Of a stretch of DNA of 64,000 bases, positions 54,701 through 64,000 are shown in pieces (positions within the stretch are counted from its first letter, which is position 1; every line of letters starts with the position of its first letter). The stretch is from Pochonia chlamydosporia 170 (taxonomy: Eukaryota > Ascomycota > Sordariomycetes > Hypocreales > Clavicipitaceae), in assembly GCF_001653235.2 (NCBI RefSeq), contig NC_035795.1:2983001-3047000 (forward strand), given 5' to 3'. A program made the position numbers and the translations under genes. The notes under the pieces are model-generated. The model ran no database searches. It worked only from the letters and a program-made list of their open reading frames with translations, and was not told where the DNA came from.

Positions 54701-57700
54701 CACGGGCATGGACTATTCGACTGAACGATGGCAAGCTGAAGGAATCAGCTATCCTCCCCTTTTTTTTTCACGCGTTGCACCGAATTAAGGCGCGTGTCAT
54801 TGAGGCTTCCATGCCGCCTAGATACATCACGCTACTCTACGAGGCCGATGAGCATCTTGCTTCCTCCATTGATAGGCCTGAGAATCTCTCAGGTAAGGAG
54901 TATGCGTTCATCAGCTACCAGGGATACTCAAATGGCGACTCTCCTCGCAATGGCATTTACATTGAACCGCACATGTCGAGGAAGGAGATGACATCGCTGA
55001 TACCCTCTAAATCAAGGCTCCTTATTCACCCGGGGCATCGAAGTGATAGAAGACAGCTCCAAGCCGTCCAGCAAGCTCTTCCAAAAAACACCGCTGTCGT
55101 TGCATTCCAGGATCTCGACTCTGATCGTCTGATACCACATGATGTACTTCTGGGAGCTTTAGAGAGCCTTCCCCCATCCCGGGCGGCGACATTTGATAGC
55201 ACCCAAGTGGTGAAGGCAGGTTCATTAATATTGGACGGGATCAACAGCCATGGAAATGTTGTAGTCGTTGACTGGACCGGTGATCAGGTAATCACGCTAA
55301 CACAAAGGCCTGTAAATCCACAACACTTGTTGTCACCGAATAAGACCTATCTTCTCGTTGGCCTTAGTGGACAGATAGGCCAGTCTATGTGCCGTTGGCT
55401 AGTGGTAAATGGTGCAAGACATGTTGTAGTAACGAGCCGGTGTGTATATCTAGGACCGAATCGTGACCTGGCTCTGCTAACGGTTATAGGAATCCTGACA
55501 AGGGAGGACTTTGGAAGGATGAGTTGCAAAGACAAGGCGCCAACATTGCCATCGAGGTAGCAGATGTCACCAACAAGCAAGAACTTGTCGATCTACGCAC
55601 CCGCATTCTCAGCACTATGCCACCGATCGGTGGCGTTGCAAACGGCGCGATGGTGTTATCAGACAAATTGTTTGCCGACATGTCGTTCGACAGCTTCCAG
55701 AAAGTGCTATCACCAAAAGTTGAAGGCTCCAAAAGCTTGGACGAGATCTTTTCTGGTGACGATCTAGACTTCTTCATCTTGTTTTCGTCCATTTCCGCTG
55801 TGACTGGCCAGCGAAGCCAAGCCAACTATGCCGCGGCGAACAACGTAAGTTGAATAAGGCGCCCGCCCTGAGTGTTTCAAAGTATTAGCAAACTGATATG
55901 CTCTACCCTGTTCTTAGTTTATGGTCGGACTGGCCTCGCAAAGACGAGCCCGCCAGCTCCCTGCATCAGTGATCGACATCGGAATGGTAATCGGTATCGG
56001 CGTCATTCAAAGAACCGAGGATGATGAAGGCATTAGCGCGATGGAGACTGCCTTGCGAAAGCTAGATTACATGCCCGTTTCCGAGCGGGACCTCCATCAC
56101 CTTCTAGCTGAAGCGATACTCGTTGGTAAGAGTGATGAGTGTCCAGAAATAGTGACGGGATTGGAGACGTTCAACACAACCTCGGGCAATCAGCCGTTCT
56201 GGCACAGAAACCCTCGCTTCTCGCATCTTATAACGGATGTCGGTTCCACCCAAGCAGGCCAGGGTTCTACAAACAGTGTGCAAAAGACACTGAAGGAAAA
56301 GCTGGCGGATGCCCGTGGACCAAATGACGCCCTACAAACCATGGAAGAGGCTCTCATGGCGTATCTGGGGTCTTCCCTTAAGGCGAGTAATTCTTGTGCA
56401 GTGTAAAATGTGTTCTTTGTCGCTAACACAGCAACATCAGCTGTCGCTTGAGAGTATTTTTACAGATGTGCCGCTCATTGATCTCGGTATTGACTCCCTG
56501 GTCGCCGTGGAGATTCGCAACTGGATCTTCTCGGAAGCCGGTCACGACGTTCCCGTATTAAAAATCTTAGGAGGATCCTCTATCAAGCAAATATGCACTG
56601 ACGTGGTTTCGTCTCTGTCTTTCGAAGCACAACCTGCTAAGGCGCCGGAATCTCAAGCTCAAGCCGTGCCGCTTCCGAGCTCTCGCGACTGGAACAAGCC
56701 CTCCACAGAGACCAATTCCTCTGATGACACTTCGAGTTCATCTAAATCTTCAGACCTGCCGCCGCAGCCAGATTCTTATGTAGCGAGTCGACTTACCTCG
56801 GCCTCCCCGGACATTACCTTGGAGGCTGTGGACAGGAAGCCCTCTCGCCCAATTCCGTTCCGCACAGAGTCATTGTCACTGGGCCAATCACGCCTCTACT
56901 TCTTGTCTCAGTACTTGGATGATAACATTACATTGAACTGTACAGCATCTTATGCGCTCTCGGGCAAACTTGATGTGTCCAAGTTCGAAAAGTCCATCAT
57001 GGCCGTGATTCAAAGTCACGAAATGCTCCGAACCACATTCTACCTCGATGAACAAGATGGAAAACCAGTGCAGGGTATAATTGAGAAATCTCCATTCAAG
57101 TTGCAGGTAATCTCTGGCAATGGTGACATGGAATATGTCAAGTCAGAGTTGGAGCGAACCCGGAACTATCAATACAACTTGGAAATGGGTGATACGTTCA
57201 TCGCCACACTCTTGTCACACAGCGCCGATTCCCATACCATCATATTTGGCTACCACCATATAATCATGGATGGTGTCAGTTGGCAGATATTCCAGCAAGA
57301 TTTGGCCAAATTTTACAACAATCCGAGCTTAACATCATCTCCCAAATCTCTGCCAGCGCAATATATTGACTTCACCGTCAAGCAGCAAAGAGACATAGCC
57401 GGCGGAGCATATGCTGACAGACTCAAATTTTTCCAAGACAGCTTTCGGGAGCCGGTTAGCCCATTGCCACTCTTCCCCTTTGCGAAAGTCAGCACGCGCA
57501 GGTCCTTAACGCGGCATGCGGTTCGAGACATTGTCTTGCACATAAATCCAGAGACACTAAACGCAGTAAAGACGGCAAGCCAGGCTTTTCGGACCACCTC
57601 ATTTCACTTCTTTCTTTCAGCGTTCCAAGTCCTGCTTCACCGGCTGCTGAACACTGAGCAAATGTGCATAGGCGTGGTGGATGCCAACCGTTCAGAACAG

Positions 57701-60700
57701 ACCTTTAGCAGCACTATTGGTTTCTTTCTGGAGACCATACCGGTGCTGTTTCGAGTCGATAGAGACCAAAGGTTCAGCAATGTGCTCCAGACTACCCGAT
57801 CCAAAGCATATGCTGCACTCGCACAGACTGGCGTCCCGACTGAGGAGATTCTGCGAGCATGCAATATCCCGGCGTCGACGACTGAGACGCCGCTGTTCCA
57901 GGTGGTATTCAACTATCGCATGGGAGCAAGTCGAACGTCACAGATGCAGGGCTTAGACATGAAGTTCTTGCATTACACTGACGCGAAGAGCCCTTTCGAT
58001 GTTGTAGTGTCCGTTGATGAGCTGAATGACGGCACAGCGATGGTTACCTTCTCCCTACAGGATTACTTGTATGACGAGGAAGGTGCAGAATTGCTTGCCA
58101 AAACGTACAAACATTTGCTCGAGGCGCTTGCCAAAGATCCTGATCGCCCGGTTGGGAGTATCCCGGTGTTTGACACGACGTTGATTGAGCAGGCTGTCGC
58201 TCTAGGTACCGGACCCGAGATAGAACTTGCACCATCTTCAGCTGGCACACTCTCGAAGATCATCAATACCTGGACAAGCAAAGATCCTACTTCCCTTGCC
58301 GTCAAGGATGTCAATGGAAACACAAAAACGTATTTCCAACTCTCAGAAAAAGCCAACGGCATTTCAGCAGAGTTGATAAGTGACGAAACAGTATCCCTGT
58401 CGCCCATCTGCGTGCTGTTGGAGCCAGGTACAGATACCATTGCCACTATTCTTGGGATTCTTCGTGCGGGGGCCGCATATGTGCCTCTAGATGTCCGCAG
58501 TACGAATGAACGACTAAGTGATATACTGGAAGAATCCGGCTCGACAATCTTACTCCATCATACGGCGACTGAACAACGCGCTCGTGAGCTTCACAGACTC
58601 TCCAATAACTCTCAGAGAATCAGACTCCTTAGTATCGACTCAATCCCTCAAAACACCACGGAAAGAGTCGAAGATTTATCCACCACTGACGGCCTTGGAA
58701 TGATCTTGTACACCAGCGGCTCGACAGGCAAGCCGAAAGGAATCCCACTAACCAATGGCAACATCCGGACCACTATCCTCGGTGTCTCCAAGAGAGTCCC
58801 TCTAGGCCGAGAAGTAGTGCTGCAGCAAAGCGGACAAGGCTTCGATGCGGCTATATTCCAGATCTTCATTGCACTTGCCCATGGCGGGACGGTGATCATG
58901 GGTGATAACCGGGCTGATCCAGCAGAATTGGCCGCGCTAATGGCGCGCGAGGGTGTCACTTGCAGTGTATTTATTGTCTCGGAAATGCAATCTATGTTGA
59001 AGTACGGATACGATAAGCTCCGTACGTGCTCTTCGTGGCGCATTGCCATGGTCGCTGGGGAGGTGTTCACGATAAACCTCCTGGACCAATTCCGCAACCT
59101 CAACCGACCTGATTTGAGGATCATCAACGCATACGGCCCAACTGAGGCATCTATATGCTCTTCCATGCATGAAGTATTGCCTAGCGACATTCACACGGAC
59201 TACTCCAGTATTCCAATCGGGAAGCCTATTGCTAATTACGGAACTTACATCGTTGACGAGGAGTGCAGACCCGTTCCCATCGGGTGGCCAGGCGAAATCG
59301 CCATCAGTGGACCAGGGGTCGCCGATGGATATCTGGATCTGCCGCAACTTACAGAAAGAAAATTTAAACGTCGAACCTTTCACAAGCAGACTTCAGGATA
59401 TGACAGACTATATCTCACAGGCGATAACGGCCGAATGCTCAGCGACGGCTCCATTGTGATGTCCGGACGCGTGGATGGAGACGACCAAGTCAAAATCAGA
59501 GGCATGCGCGTCCAGCTTGACGATGTCTCTCGCGTCCTTGTTCAAGCATCGGGTGGTAATCTTGTGGATGCAGCTGTCTTAGTCCAAGGAAATGATGCCA
59601 CAACCCAGCGACTTATCGCGTACGTCGTTTTCTCGGGGACCAGCCACATCAACGATAGGCAAACGTATTTGCATAAACTCAACCAGGAGCTCCCGATACC
59701 GCCATACATGCGTCCAGTGATGACTATACCTTTGGACATTCTTCCCGTAACAGAACGGGGCAAGTTGGATAGCCGCAAGTTGGCAGCTTTGCCTTTGCCG
59801 GAGGTTTCTCCCAATACCTGCGATCAGATGACAGAGTATGAGGCGCGGCTCCGAGATGTTTGGACAACTGTTTTGGGTGACATCTCCTTGTCTGTGCCCA
59901 TACAACGCGACTCCGACTTCTTCTCCGTTGGCGGCAATTCGTTGCTGCTGCTACGCCTCAAGTCTGAGATTCGTCGAGTATTTGCCGTTGACATTCCCCT
60001 ATCGGAGCTATTCCAATACAGTACACTTAAGCTGTTTGCCGCGCGACTCACCGGTAATTCAAAGCTTGAACATATCAACTGGGATCAGGAAACCGAGCCA
60101 GATGACGCCATTTGCCAACCCACGCGCTCAGCCAAGACGCCCAGAGCCCCGTCTCACAAAACAGAGGGTATTTCTGTCCTTCTCACGGGATCAACGGGCT
60201 TCCTGGGAACTGCTATTTTACGTCAGCTGGTTACTCTTCCTCAAGTTGTCCGTGTCCACTGCGCAGCCATCCGTGATAATGGCCGGGATAAGCCTCGACA
60301 ATTAGGAGTAGATTCGCCAAAGATTGTGCGTTACTCGGGCGACCTTTCACTCCCTCATTTAGGCCTGAGCCCAGAGCAAATAGCTCAGATATGCAATGAC
60401 ATCGACGTTATTATTCATAACGGAGCTGAAGTCTCGCATATGAAGAACTACCGCAGTCTACGCGCTACCAATTTCCTGTCTACGATTGAACTGGCCGGCA
60501 TGGCTGTACGCCTCAATATACCAATGCACTACGTCTCTACGGGCGGTGTTGCGAGGCTCAGCGGCGATGCGGTACAGACGGAATCTTCCTTGGCGGCCTT
60601 CTACCCACCAAGTGACGGATCAGATGGGTACGTAGCGTCCAAGTGGGCAAGTGAAGTGTTTTTGGAGAAACTTCACAGTCGCATGCAAGGCCAAACGTGG

Positions 60701-61132
60701 ATCCATCGGCCGAGCAGCATCACAGGGAACGATGTGCCGACCCTGGACATAGTACACAACTTGCTAAGATTCTCCGTGGCAATGAAAGCCGTGCCTGACC
60801 TTACGGGCTCCACGGGATCTTTTGATTTTATTCACGTCGATACCGTGTCAAAGAATGTTGCCAACTGCGCAGTTTCAGGCACTAGAGGAGATGGGCGAGA
60901 ACATTCAAACACCCTGACCTTCGTACACCAGAGCGGCGAAGAGATTATACCAGTGGATCAGTTCAAGGAGCACATGGAGGCTGCAGAAGCTAGTCCGTTC
61001 AGAGTTCTGCCTTTGAGAGAGTGGGTTGCTGGAGCCATGGAAGAGGGCTTGGATGAGGTTGTCGGCTCATTCTTGTTAGGCTCTGGGGACAGGATCCGAG
61101 TACCGCTGCTACAACGTGGCGACTCCCCTTGA
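48799..61132 (+). CDS. Hybrid PKS-NRPS (KS-AT-DH-MT0-KR-ACP-C-A-T-R)
   Basis: Six exons (48799-49762, 49857-49994, 50048-55439, 55490-55844, 55918-56382, 56441-61132) give 4001 residues. KS: Cys182, His321, His364. AT: Ser666 (GHSGGE). DH: His1000 and Asp1181, with Asn for the usual Gly after the His. MT: motif I reads [10 protein letters not shown] (about 1442), lacking the Gly pattern that binds SAM. No [14 protein letters not shown] (about 2136), Tyr2278. ACP: Ser2457. C: HHIIMDG (2710-2716). [11 protein letters not shown] (3196), hand-read code DAFIMAAICK. T: Ser3605. [10 protein letters not shown] (3686), Tyr3835, Lys3839. It should build a reduced polyketide, join one amino acid (perhaps aromatic) and release it at R. 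The last intron appears to be GC-AG. Confidence 0.93.
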
Positions 61133-62050
61133 TTATTCAGAGGTAGTATTTTACTTATGCTGGGTTATAATACTAGTCTATGTATTTGTCTTCTAAATTA
61201 AACACAAATTTTGTTGATAGCTCAATTCTAGCCTCGCCGCTTGATACATCTTCGTCTCCGTACCCAGATGATGCCGTTTCCCAGACTTGTCAGCAATAAA
61301 CATTGATTGAAAAGACCAGTATTAATATTGATATTGAATAGTTGCCAATATTGATATTGATATTGATACTGGTAAGAAACCGTCGTCTCGATCATAATAG
61401 TGTTGTATACATTACTGCGACAAAATGTCGCCGCTGCTGACATCTATAGTATCGCCGCCAGTCTGTAAGGGGGAATATAACTTATTGTCGTAATCCCATT
61501 AGGCCACCTTCCGTTATAGATTTTGCAGTCAATCAACAGACTTGACCGCGATTCTATTGACCCTACCTTGTTGTTTGACATATCACTTGTTTACTGACTT
61601 TCCTCCTTGTTGACCAAGGACCTTTTTTGCCCATGATTACAGCCAGCAAAGGTGCACCGCTAAACGACAATACATAAGCCTCCCGGAAATATTAAAGCTA
61701 CAGAGGAATAAATACTATTTAATCTATGGCTATATATAAATTCTGACTACTTGACTTTGAGCGAGGAGATATTATTTACGCTTGAGTTGCTGACGTCTTG
61801 CGTGTAAGTGCGTCACTTTGCGGGCTACTCTAAAGCATTTGGTGTGTTTGCTTTGGGCCGACAAAGTACCAGTCCCATCCAGGCTACTCTGTCTTTAATA
61901 TGCAGCATCTAAACTAGTCGATTCAAAAGTATCGTCTACTATGACAAATAACGGTCCACTTGACTCAACTTGCGTAGAAACTATTAGAAGGGAGTATTCT
62001 CCGTGTCTAACCAAAGCCAGGGCCTACCTTGCAAACACCGTCTTTAGAGC
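61133..62050. other. Intergenic region, AT-rich, with microsatellite
   Basis: About 0.9 kb between the converging PKS-NRPS and methyltransferase genes. No gene was recognised. Confidence 0.55.
61314..61375. repeat. ATATTGAT microsatellite inside an inverted repeat
   Basis: Repeated ATTGAT/ATATTGAT units (61322-61367) are framed by ACCAGTAT on the left and ATACTGGT on the right, which are reverse complements. Confidence 0.7.
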
Positions 62051-62920
62051 TCAAACGAGCTGACCCCAGACAACAATTTCTTCAATCCTCGCACCCTCAT
62101 TCTCAAGCTCCGCCTTCACCCGTCCCGGCAAGGCATCAAGCTGCTCAGCACTAAAGGAAGTTGCCACGCTTCTCGCAACGGCTGTCAGTGGTGCCACGGG
62201 TCCTATAATGCCATTGGCACTGCGAGCACGCATCTCCGGTTTCGCCAGCTTCCCAATATCACACAGGATTCGTCTTTCCTGCACGTTCTTCAAGCCCGCC
62301 TCTTGAAGCATCTGCTTCATCTCATTCGCGAAGTTACCCACGCCAATGGCTGTCCAAACTTCCGAGGTCATCTTAGCGAAGTCAGTCATCGCGGGTCCTA
62401 GAGTGCCCTTTGGCGGCTGGAAGGCATTCATTTCCATGAGCTGAACCCAGCCGCCGGGTTTTACCATGGAAATGATGTTTTTCACAACCTCAATGGGTTT
62501 GCCCGGAGCAGAGCCGGCGAGACTACCTCGTATGTGCACGAGGTCCAGCGAGTTCAAGAGATGCTCTGGCCATGGGTCCTTGAAAGAATGCTTGAAGTAT
62601 GTGATGCCGTCTGGCGTCTCTGGGAAGAGCTCAGGCTCGATGTCACTGCCAAAGTACTCGTGTTGTACTGAGAGCGGACTGCGCACATCGCGGAGCCAGA
62701 TGCCTTTTGACCATATTAGCGTGGTCTCGAAGGATGTCAAGGGTTACAAACCATCGGCGGTGCCGGAATCTAGTATTCTCTTTCCCGGCTCCTGGAGGTT
62801 AATGGGAGCTAAGACGAGCTTGCCATCCATGGCATCCAGGAAAACAGCGTGGAGATCAGCAAGGCGCTGCAGCTCGGCCGTGTGGCCGGCTTTCTTGGTC
62901 ATATTCATAAAGTTGTCCAT
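62051..62920 (-). CDS. SAM-dependent methyltransferase (PsoC-like position)
   Basis: Two exons, 62920-62752 and 62703-62051 (48-base intron), give 273 residues. SAM motif I, ILDSGTADGIWLRDV (from residue 49), is completed across the intron. Acidic motif II (FGSDIEPELFPE) follows, then the LDLVHIRGSLAGS and KPGGWVQLMEMNAF strands. This is a class I methyltransferase of the kind found in many fungal clusters. Its place next to the PKS-NRPS and convergent with it matches what I recall of psoC in the pseurotin cluster, which methylates the amide-linked scaffold. Because the MT domain of the PKS-NRPS is degenerate, free-standing methylation may come from this enzyme, though it looks like an O- or N-methyltransferase rather than a C-methylating one. 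Confidence 0.87.
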
Positions 62921-63481
62921 TTTAGTATAATATTGTGGTTTCGCTAGTATTTGACTCGCCTATCAACAAATGCGAAACTAAGAGAGGGTTTGCCGTGTAC
63001 ACATACTTATGTAAACTACACGACATGTCTCTGCACAGTAACAAATCTCGACAATACATCGTAACCCAGTCTGACTTCAAACGGAACTGGCTAGGTCTTG
63101 GCTTGGCAGACTGTTGAGTGCAATGTGCCGAAAGAGTGGCGCTCAAGGCTACCGAGGGCGGTCCGCTTACCAAAAATGGTGCGCATCGCCGAAGTGGACC
63201 GCGTGCCGAATTTACTCGCTGGCTGAATGTTTGATGCAGAGGCTATAACATACTTGGTTCTTCGGATCCTTGTGGGTTTATATGTAGTATTCTCCGAATT
63301 ATGTATTGCAATATGTGTGGAATTATCTTAACGTATGTATGTATTTACACGATACTGGTATTCAACCCGAGTTCTAGGTACGTTCCTCCATGTCCATACT
63401 AGAACCTGTAGCACGTAAATGCAGTGAAAGCGAAAAAATTGAACAATTAAACGAATTAGGTAGTATAATTTTCACACAATC
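62921..63481. other. Divergent promoter region (methyltransferase / P450)
   Basis: About 0.56 kb holding TGCCGAAA (63126-63133), TCGCCGAAG (63186-63194) and TGCCGAAT (63204-63211), half-sites of the cluster-wide motif. Confidence 0.55.
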
Positions 63482-64000
63482 ATGGCCGTGTTATCGCAAG
63501 TATGCTGGTTAGCATTTCTGGGAGTCCTACTTCATTACATCTCTGATGTTTTCCTGAAGCACCGGCGGATGAAAAGTGCCAAGATTCCACCAGGACCTAG
63601 AGGTACACACGTATTCATATTTTCAATGCTCTAATTACTGAATTATAGCTGATAACCTACTGATAGGTTGGCCTTTTTTTGGAAACGCCTTGGAACTGGC
63701 TTCATCCAATAGCAACACCATCACTGATATCTTTCGCAATTGGGCTCAGCAGCATGGTTCTGTGACGCAATTTAGCGTCATGGGGGCGAAACAAGTGGTT
63801 CTATCTGATGAGAAGATTGTGAAAGAGCTATTTGTCAAGAGGGGAAATAGGTATTCTGATCGAGGAGCCCCTCATGCAGTGGAATATATATCAATGAATC
63901 AAAACCCAGGTTTCAGACCCAAGGACGGTGAGTAATTTTGGCTGTTGGAAGGGGTTTTGTGGTTTTGTATGATCTATACTGATAATCGATAGAGGGCTGG
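63482..64000 (+). CDS. Cytochrome P450, N-terminal part (cut by window end)
   Basis: Exons 63482-63602, 63667-63927 and the first bases of a third from 63993 are present; the rest lies beyond the window. The product begins with a membrane anchor (MAVLSQVCWLAFLGVLLHYI), a hinge IPPGPRGWPFFGNALEL formed across intron 1, and the B-helix region VKELFVKRGNRYSDRGAPHA. The haem loop is not in view. The gene is divergent from the methyltransferase, matching the position I recall for psoD in the pseurotin cluster. Likely an ER-anchored tailoring oxidase of the PKS-NRPS product. Confidence 0.85.

Noticed and set aside
48799..61132. Stop codons near 49798, 55558, 55853 and 56404 suggesting a broken PKS-NRPS
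   Set aside because: Each stop lies inside a short intron whose removal restores KS, KR and ACP motifs in frame, so the gene appears intact.

Overview
The window is nuclear DNA of a filamentous ascomycete (Pezizomycotina). Almost every gene is broken by short GT-AG introns of about 50-130 bases, the regulators are Zn2Cys6 proteins, and F-box genes, a heat-labile-enterotoxin-like ADP-ribosyltransferase and a proteinase-K-type subtilase are present. That mix is typical of Hypocreales, including insect- and nematode-associated genera. The genus is inference. No tRNA, rRNA or CRISPR was seen.

Left part (1-31 kb), accessory metabolism and secreted proteins: a 70-residue Cys-rich secreted peptide; an aldoxime dehydratase; an arylamine N-acetyltransferase; a Zn2Cys6 regulator; an OPT oligopeptide transporter divergent from a fructosyl-amino-acid oxidase; an intronless, bacterial-looking Asp/Glu racemase; an enterotoxin-A-like ADP-ribosyltransferase divergent from a secreted protein built of two copies of a six-Cys module; a conserved hypothetical; two F-box proteins; an F-box/ankyrin/zinc-finger protein; a subtilase with an altered oxyanion-hole residue; a DsbA-like protein; a class II-type haem peroxidase; and the frameshifted relic of another F-box gene.

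Right part (31.6-64 kb), one large secondary-metabolite cluster: a seven-exon UbiA-type membrane prenyltransferase/terpene cyclase, P450, Zn2Cys6 regulator, a TA-flanked MITE, two Fe(II)/2-oxoglutarate (PhyH) dioxygenases, a second Zn2Cys6 regulator, an EthD-domain protein, an alpha/beta-hydrolase, a 4001-residue PKS-NRPS (KS-AT-DH-degenerate MT-KR-ACP-C-A-T-R), a methyltransferase and a P450 cut by the window end. The order hydrolase / PKS-NRPS / methyltransferase / P450 next to terpene cyclase / P450 / PhyH is what I recall of the intertwined pseurotin-fumagillin supercluster of Aspergillus fumigatus, but here it has two PhyH enzymes and an EthD protein, and within the window it lacks the fumagillin polyketide synthase and MetAP genes.

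Proposed working model (inference): the PKS-NRPS builds a polyketide-amino-acid chain, releases it through the reductase domain, the hydrolase helps cyclise it, and the methyltransferase and P450 decorate it. The UbiA enzyme, first P450 and dioxygenases make or attach a terpenoid. A CGCCGAA / CCGATTCGG motif recurring in several intergenic regions of the cluster is a candidate operator for its regulators. Gene models were spliced by hand from frame, splice consensus and family motifs.
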